Shown piece after piece: positions 46,712 through 57,015 of a DNA stretch of 64,000 nucleotides. The notes under the pieces are model-generated. The model was not told where the DNA came from. It searched no databases and saw only the letters and a program-made list of their open reading frames with translations. The position numbers and the translations under genes are program-made. The DNA lies in assembly GCA_028695735.1 (NCBI GenBank), contig JAQVIJ010000001.1, forward strand, positions 51,081-115,080, given 5' to 3'. The DNA comes from Deltaproteobacteria bacterium. GTDB lineage: Bacteria > Desulfobacterota > Dissulfuribacteria > Dissulfuribacterales > DYLC01. The first letter of the stretch is position 1. Each line of letters begins with the position of its first letter.

Positions 46712-47581
46712 TCAGATAAAGGCGCTCCATATCGCATCAAACCGGTCCATATTCCCTTGAAGCGTTGTGAGCCAATCGCTCAGCCAGTCTTCGGAAAAGG
46801 AAAGCGCCTTCAGAATACGGTAATCCAACTCATTCTGTTCCGTATTCAACATGCTTACACCCAGGGCCTTGGCTGCATAATCCGCCAAGGCAACCCGCAA
46901 AAGATATTTGGGCGGCTCCACCTCCTGAAAAGGGTCATGATGCCGCAGGGAAACTATCTGAAATGGCTCCGGCAGGCCCCATTTCTCTGCAAGTTTCGCC
47001 CCCCAAAGACAGTGATCAGTGGCCCATAACCGCTCCATCTCCAAAGTATTTGGCCCCTTCTCCTCACACATAGACACGAACACGTCAGGTGCCTGCGAGA
47101 CCAGTATCAGCCATCCGATGTCGTGCAGCAGACCCAGGGTATAGGCATCAGGCTCCAGCGCATCCCTTGGGGTAAGCTCCTTGGCCAACACCGCCACTGC
47201 TGTCATATGCTTCCAAAGGGCTGTGGCGTGCGATTTAGCGATGGGCGCAACAGAAAGCAGTCTGTCCGCCAAAAGGGACGAAAGGGCGATGCGGCCGATC
47301 TCCCTAAAACCCAGGAGCACTATGGCCTGATGTATGGAGGTGATTTCAAATCTCATGGCATAAAAGGCGCTGTTTGCGGCCTTTAATATCTTAGTGGCAA
47401 GGGCAGGGTCTTTGTCGATGCAATCCGCCAGGTCCTTTACAAGGGCATCCTCGTTATTCAAGATGCCCAAAAGTCGATTGGCTACCTTGGGAAGCGTTGG
47501 TAACTCACTGGCATTCCAGTCTATGGCCAGCAGATTCCTTTTAACTTTATCGTCTTTCCTGCCGGTGTCCATCATGGTCAC
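46712..47581 (-). CDS. HDOD domain protein
   Basis: The HDOD domain (residues about 25-225) is a degenerate HD-type fold used in bacterial signalling: LPTLPKVANRLL, DPALATKILKAANSAFY, IVLLGFREIGRIA, then GLLHDIGWLIL. No catalytic output domain is attached. It starts at GTG overlapping the previous stop (GTGA), with ATG two codons in. Ligand and role are unknown. Confidence 0.87.
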   Translation of the reverse strand: MTMMDTGRKDDKVKRNLLAIDWNASELPTLPKVANRLLGILNNEDALVKDLADCIDKDPALATKILKAANSAFYAMRFEITSIHQAIVLLGFREIGRIALSSLLADRLLSVAPIAKSHATALWKHMTAVAVLAKELTPRDALEPDAYTLGLLHDIGWLILVSQAPDVFVSMCEEKGPNTLEMERLWATDHCLWGAKLAEKWGLPEPFQIVSLRHHDPFQEVEPPKYLLRVALADYAAKALGVSMLNTEQNELDYRILKALSFSEDWLSDWLTTLQGNMDRFDAIWSAFI

Positions 47582-48144
47582 TTTACATAAGGCAAAATGG
47601 CCTTGAATTCCGGTGTGCCAGCCCTGCCCAGCATCTCATAGACTATGGTCTCCGCTGGCACCACTACCACACCAAATGCCTGCAACTGTTTCAGGGCGGC
47701 CTTGGCATGCCTCTTTTCCCTGGACGAAACGGCATCACTGGCCACATATACTCGATAACCCTTTGACAACAGCCCTATGGCAGTCTGATAGATACAGATA
47801 TGTGCCTCTACACCTGCAAGAATCACCGTATCCACAGAGGTTGGAAGGGCGCTAAGGCCAATCATCACCTGTGCATTGGAGGCGGCATTGAACTCCAACT
47901 TGTCCACAGTGGGAATATGGGCAAGTAATTCCGCTAATTGAGGAACAATGGGGCCGATACCCTTTGCATATTGAGTAGTCGCCAGGATGGGTACATTCAG
48001 AATCTGGCAACAGCGCACAAGAAACGCCGTTTTCTCCACCACACGCTCCGCCTCATGAATGGCCTTCATAAGTCTTTCCTGCGGGTCTATAACCATCAGA
48101 CAAGCCCGTTTGGCATTTAATAGTTCACTCTCACATGACACCAT
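47578..48144 (-). CDS. Isochorismatase-family cysteine hydrolase
   Basis: The triad is visible: Asp in LMVIDPQ, Lys in VDKLEF, and the nucleophile Cys in GVEAHICIYQTA. The 188-residue single domain resembles the YcaC-like group of uncertain substrate. It is coupled to the downstream HDOD gene. Confidence 0.88.
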   Translation of the reverse strand: MVSCESELLNAKRACLMVIDPQERLMKAIHEAERVVEKTAFLVRCCQILNVPILATTQYAKGIGPIVPQLAELLAHIPTVDKLEFNAASNAQVMIGLSALPTSVDTVILAGVEAHICIYQTAIGLLSKGYRVYVASDAVSSREKRHAKAALKQLQAFGVVVVPAETIVYEMLGRAGTPEFKAILPYVK

Positions 48145-48197
48145 GCGCCACCTCCTGCAATATCTTCTCGCTTTTTCATGAAATTTAACATGCTTTT

Positions 48198-48248
48198 CTG
48201 CAAAAAGAAAAGGCCAAACGGAGCTATAAAAAAACTCCGTTCGGCCTT
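48198..48248 (-). terminator. Intrinsic terminator downstream of actP
   Basis: Arms 48210-48223 and 48235-48248 pair over 14 bases with one mismatch and are followed on the minus strand by a T-rich run (TTTTCTTTTTG). It lies 35 bases beyond the actP stop. Confidence 0.85.
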
Positions 48249-48282
48249 GACAGTTTAACTAATGTAAGTAAAAATTTTATAA

Positions 48283-49848
48283 CTACTCTGCGCCCACTCC
48301 CAGATACGTCCTGAGCTTTTCGTCCTCGAACTTCGCCTCGGCCTCGGGCTCACGGGTCATGAGGGAGACCAGAATCCCCACGATGAAAGAGGCTGTCATG
48401 GAGACCACTGCAGGATTTTTAAGCGGGAACAATACAGACTCCTTGGGATTCTTCAAAACATCCACCCAAACCGTCGGGCTTACAATAATGAGGCCCACGG
48501 CCAGAATGGCGCCGGTCAAAATGGCCCACACGGCCCCCTGAGTAGTAAATCTCTTCCAAAAGATGGACAGGACCAGGGCAGGGAAATTGGCGCTGCATGC
48601 AATGGCAAAGGCCAAACCCACCATAAAGGCCACGTTCTGACCCTTAAAGAGAATGCCCAAAAGCACGGCAAAAACACCGAATATAAAGGTTGCAATTCGG
48701 CTGGCCTTGACCTCCTCCTGCTCTGTGGCCTTGCCACCCTTTATGACATGCACATAGATATCATGGGAAAAGGCAGAGGCACCCGCCAGGGTGAGACCTG
48801 CCACAACCGCCAGGATAGTGGCAAAGGCAACCGCTGCTATGAAGCCCAAAAACGGGGTGCCGCCCAAAAATTCCGCCAAAAGAGGGGCTGCCATATTGCC
48901 GCCCTTGTCCATATTTGTGATGACCTCTCTGCCGATAAGGGCAGCGGCACCAAAACCGACTATGGGGATAATGATATAAAAATAACCAATAAAACCAGTG
49001 GCATAGAGTACGGAAATACGGGCGGCCTTGGCATCAGGCACAGTAAAAAACCTCTGCAGAATGTGAGGCAGGCCCAAAAGACCAAGCATCAAGGCCAAGC
49101 CCAAAGAAAAGGCGTCCAAAGGACTGGTCACTAGACCGCCTGGCTCCAGGGCAGCCTGACCATACTTGGCGGCCACAGCGGCATAGAGTTCGCCAGGATG
49201 AAAATTGAACTGGGCAAGCACGATTACCGTAAGCACGCTGACACCAGCCAAAAGCAGACATGCCTTGATGATCTGCACCCAGGTAGTGGCCAGCATACCG
49301 CCGAACAGCACATAGGCCAGCATGATACAACCCACTATGATTTCAGCTATCTCATAGGGCAGACCGAACATCAGTTTTATAAGACTGCCCGAGCCCACCA
49401 TCTGTGCAATGGTATAAAAAAGTACGGTGAGAATGCCACCTATGGCCGATGCGATACGCACAGGTGTTTGACGCAAACGAAAGGCAACCACGTCTGCAAA
49501 GGTAAATTTGCCAAGGTTTCTCAATGGTTCTGCGATGAGAAACATCAGTGCAGGCCAGCCCACCAGCCAGCCTATAGCGTAGATCATGCCGTCATATCCC
49601 TTCAAGGCCACCATACCGGCGATACCCAAAAAGGAGGCAGCGCTCATGTAATCACCTGCCAGGGCCAGGCCGTTCTGAAAGGCACTGACGCTTCTGCCTG
49701 CTGCATAGAATTCCTTGGTGGTCTTGGTGCGCTTGGCCGCCCAATAGGTAATGGCCAGCGTTATCAGAACAATGACAATAAAAAATGAAATGGATGGAAC
49801 AGTGGGTTGTCCCAGGGTGCTTTGAACAGCTGCGGTAGTATCAGCCAT
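48283..49848 (-). CDS. actP: Cation/acetate symporter (ActP-like, SSS family)
   Basis: A sodium:solute symporter of 521 residues with about 13 membrane segments. Family stretches include FYAAGRSVSAFQNGLALAGD, the sodium-site region ASFLGIAGMVAL and LGLPHILQRFFTVPDA. It lies 27 bases after a DUF485 gene, the standard yjcH-actP pair for acetate uptake, and complements acs at 22341. Confidence 0.93.
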   Translation of the reverse strand: MADTTAAVQSTLGQPTVPSISFFIVIVLITLAITYWAAKRTKTTKEFYAAGRSVSAFQNGLALAGDYMSAASFLGIAGMVALKGYDGMIYAIGWLVGWPALMFLIAEPLRNLGKFTFADVVAFRLRQTPVRIASAIGGILTVLFYTIAQMVGSGSLIKLMFGLPYEIAEIIVGCIMLAYVLFGGMLATTWVQIIKACLLLAGVSVLTVIVLAQFNFHPGELYAAVAAKYGQAALEPGGLVTSPLDAFSLGLALMLGLLGLPHILQRFFTVPDAKAARISVLYATGFIGYFYIIIPIVGFGAAALIGREVITNMDKGGNMAAPLLAEFLGGTPFLGFIAAVAFATILAVVAGLTLAGASAFSHDIYVHVIKGGKATEQEEVKASRIATFIFGVFAVLLGILFKGQNVAFMVGLAFAIACSANFPALVLSIFWKRFTTQGAVWAILTGAILAVGLIIVSPTVWVDVLKNPKESVLFPLKNPAVVSMTASFIVGILVSLMTREPEAEAKFEDEKLRTYLGVGAE

Positions 49849-49875
49849 ACTCTCTCCTTGTCTCCTTTTTTGAAA

Positions 49876-50181
49876 TTATTTACTCAACAATTGGCCCTTG
49901 AGGCGTTTCACTTCAGGGTCATAAGTGGCATTGGCCCATACCACATATATCACTGTCAGAACCCAGGCTGCCAAAATGACGGCCACACCCAACGGGATAC
50001 CCAGCGGTGTGACCTCTCCAATCTTCTGTGTCAAAAACTGCTTATTAAGCCCTATCAAAAAGATGTAGCCGTAATAGATGGCAAAGAGCAGCACCATCAA
50101 GATCGTAGATACAGTGGCCCTTTTAGACATCAACTGTTTGAAATCCTTGGAATCCAGGATCTTCTGAACGCTTTTCTGCAT
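49876..50181 (-). CDS. DUF485 membrane protein (YjcH-like)
   Basis: The 101-residue protein has two membrane segments (about 27-45 and 62-82) and the DUF485 pattern around YYGYIFLIGLNKQFL and GIPLGVAVILAAW. AAGGAGG precedes the ATG at 50181; a longer frame to 50250 crosses this site. It is paired with actP. Confidence 0.9.
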   Translation of the reverse strand: MQKSVQKILDSKDFKQLMSKRATVSTILMVLLFAIYYGYIFLIGLNKQFLTQKIGEVTPLGIPLGVAVILAAWVLTVIYVVWANATYDPEVKRLKGQLLSK

Positions 50182-50457
50182 TTCATCCTCCTTAAAAAAA
50201 TTTAAATGTAAAACAAAAAGGCACCAACACAGAGAAAAAACCGGCTTCACTCTTACAAAACCTTCATCACCTCCTCTTCAAAAAAGTATCTATGGAATGA
50301 CAAGACAATCTAACAAATCGTCAATGGCAATTCAAGTCTTTTATCACAGACCATCAATATCCTCACAAGGCATTGTATGCAAGGCCTTAATACATTATCA
50401 TGGCCTTATTTACGGACTACATCTTCAATGACAACAATTACCCAAGGAGCTCAACCC
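50182..50457. other. Divergent intergenic region between DUF485-actP and the beta-CASP gene
   Basis: These 276 bases hold the upstream regions of both units. On the minus strand around 50262-50280 there is a GAGGAGGTG followed by a five-codon frame (ATG AAG GTT TTG TAA), which could be a leader peptide but may be chance. I see no clear promoter. Confidence 0.35.
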
Positions 50458-51867
50458 ATGCCCCAGATCACCTTTCATGGCGCAGCAGGAACAGTCACCG
50501 GTTCAGCCCATCTGCTGCAGATAGACAGCAAAAAAATCCTGCTGGATTGCGGACAGTTCCAAGGCCCCTGGGAGGTGGAACAGCGCAATTATGAACACCT
50601 GCCCTGCAATCCCAGGACACTTCATGCGATGATACTCAGCCACGGCCATCTTGACCACTGCGGGCGGATTCCGCTGCTCTCAAAGGGTGGCTTCAAAGGG
50701 CCTATATATTCCACACCACCCACAAGGGATATTGCGCGTCTGATCCTGCTGGATTCAGCGCATGTCATCAAAGAGGAATTTCAGTGGAAGCGGCGCAAAT
50801 TGACCCGCATGGGCATAACGGCCAGGGAACCCCTTTACTCCATAGAGGACGTCTATTATTCCATGGACGCTTTCAACCATCAGATGGGTTACAACCAGAC
50901 TGTCAAGCTCGGCGCAACCCCTGAGATACGCCTGACCCTGCGGGATGCAGGCCATATCCTTGGCTCCTCTCAGGTGTACCTGGAATATGAAAATGAACAC
51001 GGCAAACCTCAAACCATTTTATACACAGGCGACCTTGGAGACGGCGGCAGACCCCTCATGAGCGATCCGGTAGAGCCGGTACAGCCGGTACACACCATGA
51101 TCATGGAGACCACGTACGGCAATCGGGATCACAAAACCTATAGTGACACCGTGGCCGAATTTGAGGATGCCGTTACATTTGCCATGAAAAAGAGGGGAAC
51201 CGCATTGATTCCGGCGTTTGCGCTGGAACGCACACAGGAAGTCCTGTATCACATAGCGGAGATGAAACGAACGGGCAGGCTTTCCAAAAAGATCCCCGTG
51301 TTTCTCAACAGCCCCCTGGCCATCGACATAACCCGCATCTATCACACGCATAGTGAATTTTGCTGCATGAAACTGCGCGAGGCATTGCAGAAACGACAGT
51401 CTCCCTTCGTGTTTCCAGGGCTCATACTAACCGAAACAGTAGAGGAATCCATGGCGATTCACTCTGTGGAAGGCCCAAAGATAGTCATTGCTGGAAGCGG
51501 CATGATGAACGGTGGCCGTATAAAACACCACCTCAAACACCTCTTGTGGAGAGAAAACACCAGCCTGATCGTGGTTGGCTATCAGGCCGAAGGAACGCTG
51601 GGCAGAAAGATCATAGAGGGCGCAAAAGAGGTTCAGATATTCGGCGAGCCTGTGGCGGTCAAGGCCAAGATAAACACAATAAATGGATTTTCCGCACATG
51701 CAGGCCAGAGCACGCTTCTGAACATGGCCAGAAAGGCCTCACCCAAACGGCTGTTTCTGGTACACGGAGAGCCGGAGGTATCCAAGGCCTTTGCAGAAAA
51801 GGTACGAAAAATCCTGACGCAAACAGAGATTATTCTGCCCGCAGCAGGAGAGACATACAAATTTTAA
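50458..51867 (+). CDS. Metallo-beta-lactamase/beta-CASP RNase-like protein
   Basis: A 469-residue nuclease of the YSH1/CPSF-73-like beta-CASP group. Zinc motifs are LSHGHLDHCG, the DAGHILGS stretch, TGDLG and the C-terminal FSAHAGQ; the beta-CASP domain lies between about 190 and 390. AAGGAG stands 8 bases before the ATG at 50458. It probably processes RNA; the gene is single and convergent with tyrS. Confidence 0.92.
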   Translation: MPQITFHGAAGTVTGSAHLLQIDSKKILLDCGQFQGPWEVEQRNYEHLPCNPRTLHAMILSHGHLDHCGRIPLLSKGGFKGPIYSTPPTRDIARLILLDSAHVIKEEFQWKRRKLTRMGITAREPLYSIEDVYYSMDAFNHQMGYNQTVKLGATPEIRLTLRDAGHILGSSQVYLEYENEHGKPQTILYTGDLGDGGRPLMSDPVEPVQPVHTMIMETTYGNRDHKTYSDTVAEFEDAVTFAMKKRGTALIPAFALERTQEVLYHIAEMKRTGRLSKKIPVFLNSPLAIDITRIYHTHSEFCCMKLREALQKRQSPFVFPGLILTETVEESMAIHSVEGPKIVIAGSGMMNGGRIKHHLKHLLWRENTSLIVVGYQAEGTLGRKIIEGAKEVQIFGEPVAVKAKINTINGFSAHAGQSTLLNMARKASPKRLFLVHGEPEVSKAFAEKVRKILTQTEIILPAAGETYKF

Positions 51868-51883
51868 GAAGCCCCTGGCAAAA

Positions 51884-53098
51884 CTAAGACGCCACGATCT
51901 TCAGGTATTTCAGCTTGCCCACTCTGAGGATGTGCTCTCCAGCCTGCACACGCAACTCTTCCTGGGCCACCTTTTCTCCGTTCAGAGACACTGCACCCTG
52001 CTGAATGAGCCGTCTGGCCTCGGATGCGCTGGCGGCCAGATGCATATCCTTCAGAAAACGCGGCAAAAAGAGCGTCCGGGCGTCATCGGTCACACGAATC
52101 TCCGGCATATCCACCGGCAGTTCACCCTTGGAAAACTGCGCATCGAAGTGTTCACGAGCTGCCCTGGCCTGTTCCTGACCATGAAATCTGGCCACCAGTT
52201 CAAATGCCAATTCCATCTTGACGTTTTTCGGGTGTAATGCACCGGCCTGACAAGCAGTCTTCATGGCAGTTATCTCCGGCATGGACCTGGCGCTCAACAG
52301 CTCATAATAACGAAACATCAAATCATCTGAAATGGACATGAGTTTGCCGAACATATCCTTGGGCGCCTCTGTTATACCAATATAATTGCCGAGGGACTTG
52401 CTCATCTTGTTGACACCGTCCAGGCCCTCAAGCAGAGGCATCGTTATCACCATCTGGGATGCCTGGCCGTACTCCTTCTGAAGCTGCCTGCCAACCAGGA
52501 GATTGAACTTTTGATCCGTTCCACCCAGTTCCACATCCGCCTGAAGGGCCACCGAGTCATAACCCTGAATCAAGGGATAGATAAACTCATGAATGGCAAT
52601 AGGTCTCTGGGCATGAAAACGCTTCTTGAAATCATCCCGTTCAAGCATACGCGCCACTGTATGCTTTGCGCATAAACGGATCATATCCATGGAGTGCATT
52701 TGATTCATCCAGTGGCTGTTAAATGCTATCTCAGTCTTTTCAGGGTCAAGTATCTTGAATATCTGTTCCTTATATGTGCTGGCATTCTTCTGGACCTGTT
52801 CAGGGGTCAAGGGAGGACGGGTGTCTGACTTGCCGGTTGGATCTCCTATAAGACCGGTAAAGTCACCTATCAGAAATATAACCTTATGCCCAAGTTCCTG
52901 AAAATGTTTCATTTTTTGTATCAAGACCGTATGGCCGAGATGAAGATCGGGGGCAGTTGGATCGAAACCGGCTTTCACTCGCAGGGGTTTGTCCGTCTCG
53001 ATGGCCTTTTTGAGCCTTGCCCTCAATTCACCTTCCTCGATGATCTCCACAGCCCCTCTCAAAATCAATGCCATGGACTTTTCTATATCTTTTTCCAT
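51884..53098 (-). CDS. tyrS: Tyrosyl-tRNA synthetase
   Basis: Class I synthetase with HIGH-type HLGH, KMSKS ([10 protein letters not shown]), and a C-terminal S4 RNA-binding domain ([17 protein letters not shown]). The motif pattern matches the TyrZ type. ATG at 53098 is chosen (404 residues); a GTG four codons earlier is possible. It follows rny by 46 bases. Confidence 0.96.
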   Translation of the reverse strand: MEKDIEKSMALILRGAVEIIEEGELRARLKKAIETDKPLRVKAGFDPTAPDLHLGHTVLIQKMKHFQELGHKVIFLIGDFTGLIGDPTGKSDTRPPLTPEQVQKNASTYKEQIFKILDPEKTEIAFNSHWMNQMHSMDMIRLCAKHTVARMLERDDFKKRFHAQRPIAIHEFIYPLIQGYDSVALQADVELGGTDQKFNLLVGRQLQKEYGQASQMVITMPLLEGLDGVNKMSKSLGNYIGITEAPKDMFGKLMSISDDLMFRYYELLSARSMPEITAMKTACQAGALHPKNVKMELAFELVARFHGQEQARAAREHFDAQFSKGELPVDMPEIRVTDDARTLFLPRFLKDMHLAASASEARRLIQQGAVSLNGEKVAQEELRVQAGEHILRVGKLKYLKIVAS

Positions 53099-53144
53099 TT
53101 GCGCCCTCACTTCCTTAATTCGAAACAGCTATAACTCAACCGAC

Positions 53145-54707
53145 TCACTTGGCATATTCCACATTTCGCGTCTCTCTGACCACCACAACCTTGATCTGGC
53201 CTGGATATGTCAATTGGGTCTCGATTTTCTTGGCTATGTCCTTGCAAAGCAGGGATGTTTCGGCATCTGAGACACGTCCACTGTCCACCATGATGCGAAT
53301 CTCCCTGCCGGCCTGTATGGCGTAACTCTTGTTGACACCGGGAATAGAGGTGGCGACCGCCTCCAGCTCCTCCAACCTCTTGACATAACTTTCAAGGGTC
53401 TCTCTCCTTGCGCCTGGTCTTGCACCTGAAAGGGCGTCAGCTGCCTGCACAAGCACAGCAAGGACTGTCTCAGGCTTGACATCCTCATGGTGTGCTGCAA
53501 TGGCATGTATGACATCGGGCGGTTCTCCATATTTTTTAGCCAGGTCAGCGCCTATGATGGCGTGGGAACCCTCCACCTCATGATCCACAGCCTTTCCGAT
53601 ATCGTGCAACAACCCGGCCCTTTTGGCCTTTTTGACATTTATACCCAGCTCCGAGGCCATCACACCGCACAGAAACGCCACTTCTATGGAGTGCTGCAAG
53701 ACATTCTGCGCATAACTGGTGCGGAACTTTAATTTACCGAGTATGCGAATCAGTTCCGGATTTATGCCATAGACACCCACATCGAAGGTGGCCTGCTCGC
53801 CCGCCTCACGAATGGCGTTATCGACCTCTTTTTCAACCTTTTTGACCATCTCTTCAATGCGGGCAGGGTGTATACGCCCATCGGTTATGAGCCTTTCCAA
53901 TGCTATTCTGGCCACCTCCCTGCGCACCGGATTGAAACTCGAAAGCAACACCGCCTCCGGTGTATCATCGATAATTAGATCAACGCCTGTAATGGCCTCC
54001 AACGCCCGGATATTACGGCCTTCCCTGCCGATTATTCTGCCCTTCATCTCCTCGCTGGGCAGGGCCACTGACGAAACGGTCTTCTCCGCCACATAATCAC
54101 CTGCATAACGGGAAATAGCCAGTGAAATGATCTCCTTAGCCTTTTTATCGGCTATTTCCTTGGTCTCCTGTTCGATCTTTTTCACAAGAATGGCTGCATC
54201 CTGCCGGACTTCCACTTCTATCTTGTTCAGCAGATACTGCTTGGCCTCTTCATTAGACATTCCAGCCATCTTCTCCAGAAGCCGTTTCTGTTCAACTATC
54301 AGATTGTCGTATTCACGGTTCTTTTCCTCATGTCTGCGCTCTAATCTGTTGACTTCCTTTTCTTTTTGGCGAATCTCGGTCTCTTTCTGGACAAGACCCT
54401 CCTCTTTTCTGTCCAACTGGTTCTCTTTCTGCAGCAATCTTTTTTCCAGGGCATGCAACTCAGCCCTCTGGGCCTTTATCTCCTGATCCAGCTCCTTTCT
54501 TTGCTGAAAAAGTTCTTCCTGTGCCTGTAATCTGGCCTCATGTCTGATGCGTTCAGCATCCTGTTCAAACACATTTTTCAAACGCTCCAGTTCTATTGCA
54601 TCAGCGCTGACCGTTTTCTTTTGTTTATAGAGATAAAACCAGATACCCGCCCCGGCTCCCACAGCAAGAGCAAAAAAGATCAATATGACAACATAGATAA
54701 TTTCCAT
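53145..54707 (-). CDS. rny: Ribonuclease Y
   Basis: RNase Y is a membrane-anchored endoribonuclease that starts mRNA decay. The 520-residue product has an N-terminal membrane segment (about 4-26), a long coiled coil (about 35-190), a KH domain with [15 protein letters not shown], and an HD domain with [14 protein letters not shown] precedes the ATG. Confidence 0.96.
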   Translation of the reverse strand: MEIIYVVILIFFALAVGAGAGIWFYLYKQKKTVSADAIELERLKNVFEQDAERIRHEARLQAQEELFQQRKELDQEIKAQRAELHALEKRLLQKENQLDRKEEGLVQKETEIRQKEKEVNRLERRHEEKNREYDNLIVEQKRLLEKMAGMSNEEAKQYLLNKIEVEVRQDAAILVKKIEQETKEIADKKAKEIISLAISRYAGDYVAEKTVSSVALPSEEMKGRIIGREGRNIRALEAITGVDLIIDDTPEAVLLSSFNPVRREVARIALERLITDGRIHPARIEEMVKKVEKEVDNAIREAGEQATFDVGVYGINPELIRILGKLKFRTSYAQNVLQHSIEVAFLCGVMASELGINVKKAKRAGLLHDIGKAVDHEVEGSHAIIGADLAKKYGEPPDVIHAIAAHHEDVKPETVLAVLVQAADALSGARPGARRETLESYVKRLEELEAVATSIPGVNKSYAIQAGREIRIMVDSGRVSDAETSLLCKDIAKKIETQLTYPGQIKVVVVRETRNVEYAK

Positions 54708-55183
54708 GGTAATACCTTTCCATTAAATGAAAACCGACCTTGTCAGGCAGGGGAAGAAAGACGGCGGCTGAATGACCGGTAAGCGAATGGCTATTCTATG
54801 GCAACATCTGATAAAGGCGGGAGAAAAATAGGCCCTGAACATGTGCTCAGAAACCCGGCTGTATTATATTTAAAAAGGTATCTCTTAAAACAACAGCTTG
54901 CCTGCAAACCCTGCACTTGACCCTACCGGCAGAACCTGCTGTAAATTCGCGGCCTCAACCGAACAAAAAGTTACACATATACAAAAAATATGGACGTTTT
55001 TGCTCAACAAAAAGCACCCTCAGGCAAAACAACAATCTTGGAGATACCCGCAAATAAATATCAGGCGGCAAAGAAACCTGTCTGCATACCGTTCTCTATA
55101 ATCGCCTACCAATCAGATACATCACATTAAACCAAAAACCAACCGGTTCATGTCGCAACAACCATCTGTTCCTGAATATATAA
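54708..55183. other. Gene-free stretch between 6S RNA and rny
   Basis: These 476 bases have no convincing gene on either strand. They hold the rny leader and, on the minus strand, the sequence downstream of the probable 6S RNA. There are A/T runs and a small AACCGGTT palindrome at 55141-55148, but no clear terminator. Confidence 0.5.
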
Positions 55184-55360
55184 ATCCCCCGCCAATGCCG
55201 TCACGACAGTGTCAAAAGAACCTGATTGCTCAGGGTGGGCGGTACATTTATACTCATGGGGACAAGACCGGAATCCTGTCCACGCCATATAAAGAGGCAC
55301 TGCCCTTTTTGGGAGTGTTGGCTCAAAGACATACTGCCGTTAACGAACACAGCAGGGGAA
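55184..55360 (-). ncRNA. ssrS: Probable 6S RNA (ssrS)
   Basis: 6S RNA binds RNA polymerase holoenzyme and copies an open promoter. Read on the minus strand, the ends pair (CCCCTGC with GCGGGGG; GGCAGT-GTC with GAC-ACTGTC). TTTGAGCCAACA follows, as I recall from 6S RNAs of this phylum, and the apical part pairs (GGACAGGA with TCTTGTCC, GGCG with CGCC). The 3' half has CACCCTGAGCAATCAGG, like the conserved 3' hairpin. It lies directly after zapA, the classical location. The ends are approximate. Confidence 0.8.
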
Positions 55361-55370
55361 AAACAAAAAA

Positions 55371-55676
55371 TCAAACAGCTATTACGCTGTCTATTTTAGA
55401 AACCAATTTATTCACTTGACTGGAATATGCCTTCTCCAGGTCAGTTAGTTTCTTCTGTGTCGCAATATAATCCTTACCAATGCTCAAAAACGCCAAAACA
55501 ACCCTTTTGTGCGGCAACAACTGACTGTGACCGGCCTCTATTTCATCAATTTTTCTGTTCAAATAATCGACAAGCGCACACATGTCCACTTCTGAATCAT
55601 CCGCCTTCAGTTCATATATCTGTCCAAAAAAATCAAGCCGTACCGTTGCCGGACAATGGTCAGACATATTCGTCAA
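55371..55676 (-). CDS. zapA: Cell division protein ZapA
   Basis: ZapA cross-links FtsZ filaments. The 101-residue protein has the RLDFFGQIYELK beta-type start followed by helices including VVLAFLSIGKDYIATQKKL. Its ATG overlaps the stop of the coiled-coil gene (ATGA). The probable 6S RNA follows 11 bases later, the zapA-ssrS linkage known from many Proteobacteria. Confidence 0.88.
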   Translation of the reverse strand: MTNMSDHCPATVRLDFFGQIYELKADDSEVDMCALVDYLNRKIDEIEAGHSQLLPHKRVVLAFLSIGKDYIATQKKLTDLEKAYSSQVNKLVSKIDSVIAV

Positions 55677-55912
55677 TCCGCAGAATTACCCTGAATCGAG
55701 CCAGCAGCCATATCCCCCAAACGGTCTATCTTATCTACGAGGGTAACGACCCGTTCCCGTATGGAGTTTCTCTCCTCACGCATTTTATCCAGAGCGGCCG
55801 TAGCTTCGTTCAATCTATTGCGCAAATCCTGTTTTTCCAGACGCAGGGCCTCGCAATATTTAACCAAGCTGTCCAATTTTTCTTCAAGTAATTTTATATC
55901 CTGATCATCCAC
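55673..55912 (-). CDS. ZapB-like coiled-coil protein
   Basis: A 79-residue, almost wholly coiled-coil protein (LLEEKLDSLVKYCEALRLE and following heptads). It starts at a GTG with GGAG 10 bases upstream and is coupled to zapA. By position and form it is probably a cell-division partner of ZapA, comparable to ZapB, but the sequence alone does not prove it. Confidence 0.75.
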   Translation of the reverse strand: MDDQDIKLLEEKLDSLVKYCEALRLEKQDLRNRLNEATAALDKMREERNSIRERVVTLVDKIDRLGDMAAGSIQGNSAD

Positions 55913-55956
55913 AATTATCTTCTCCAGTCTTTTTTATATAAATAAACAGAAAACAA

Positions 55957-56952
55957 TCATTCGTCAAGGCACGGCCCTTCACCCTGATACAGCGCACCCC
56001 GCATTATTGTATATGGCGGAAGATGGCAACCCCCTTTTACCAACACATCATGCAAACAAGAAAAGGCCCCCACTTGCGCACCAGCCTCTATAACCGTATG
56101 CCCTTTCAAGACCACATGGGGCTCAAGAACCACATCCTGAGCCAATTGTACATCCGCTTCCAGATATATACTATCGGCAAGATGGAAGGTTACACCCGCC
56201 GACATCCATTTTGTCCTCAACCGCTTCAACAACAGACCTTCGGCGCGAGACAACTCAATACGGGAATTGATACCGAAGGCCTCTTCAAACGATGCCTCAC
56301 AAAAGGCGTTCACAACAAGACCGGAATTCAGCCCGATACTGACGATATCCGTCAGATAATATTCATTTTGGGCATTATCCGCCTCAACATGCCCCAACAA
56401 CTCAAAGATCAGGGGGACCGATACAAGATAAACGCCGGTATTGATCTCACGAATCTCCTTTACAGATGACGGTGCATCTTTCTCTTCAACGATGGACAAA
56501 AAACGGCCTGTATCATTCCGGACTATCCTGCCGTAACCAGTTGGGTCGTCAGCAACAGCGGAAAGAACAGAGACATCGGAGCGCCGTGCACGATGCAGTT
56601 TCAGGAATGCCTCAAGGGTGGAAGCGGTCAAAAGCGGGGTGTCACCACACAAAATCAGGGCATCACCACTGAAATCCTGCAAAGCATTCTTGCAGCAAGC
56701 CACGGCATGCCCTGTTCCATTCTGTTCTTTTTGCAATACCGTGACCAAGCCGCGGCTTTCCAGATACGGCTCCAGTATCTCCTTGCCATGGCCTATGACG
56801 ACCTGCACTCGCGAGATGCCCATCTCTTTTATAACGTCCAGCCCCCAGGACAGCAGCGGCTTTCCAAGGAGATTATGCATAACCTTGGGTAAGATCGAAC
56901 GCATTCTGGTGCCTTTGCCGGCAGCCAATACAATGGCAGTCAGATTTTCCAT
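55957..56952 (-). CDS. UDP-N-acetylglucosamine pyrophosphorylase, GlmU N-terminal type, truncated
   Basis: The uridyltransferase domain is clear (LAAGKGTRMRSILPKVMH, EQNGTGHAVACC, LCGDTPLLT, INTGVYL). Normal GlmU has about 450 residues with a left-handed beta-helix acetyltransferase; here only one or two helix turns remain and the protein ends at 331, so acetylation of glucosamine-1-phosphate must come from another enzyme. The ATG at 56952 is used because the upstream in-frame region holds a terminator hairpin. No frameshift remnant of the missing domain is evident downstream. Confidence 0.88.
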   Translation of the reverse strand: MENLTAIVLAAGKGTRMRSILPKVMHNLLGKPLLSWGLDVIKEMGISRVQVVIGHGKEILEPYLESRGLVTVLQKEQNGTGHAVACCKNALQDFSGDALILCGDTPLLTASTLEAFLKLHRARRSDVSVLSAVADDPTGYGRIVRNDTGRFLSIVEEKDAPSSVKEIREINTGVYLVSVPLIFELLGHVEADNAQNEYYLTDIVSIGLNSGLVVNAFCEASFEEAFGINSRIELSRAEGLLLKRLRTKWMSAGVTFHLADSIYLEADVQLAQDVVLEPHVVLKGHTVIEAGAQVGAFSCLHDVLVKGGCHLPPYTIMRGALYQGEGPCLDE

Positions 56953-56963
56953 GCGATATCCAT

Positions 56964-56994
56964 AAAAAAAGGCAAGCAGTTCGCTTGCCTTTTT
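56964..56994 (-). terminator. Intrinsic terminator of the ATP synthase operon
   Basis: Perfect 7-base arms (56971-56977 and 56983-56989, extended by A/T pairs on both sides) with T-runs on both strands. It stands 21 bases after atpC. Confidence 0.85.
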
Positions 56995-57015
56995 CAATCT
57001 ACTAAAACAAATGGC

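Noticed and set aside
54898-55101. 67-codon plus-strand frame between rny and the 6S RNA
   Set aside because: No ribosome binding site and no recognisable features.
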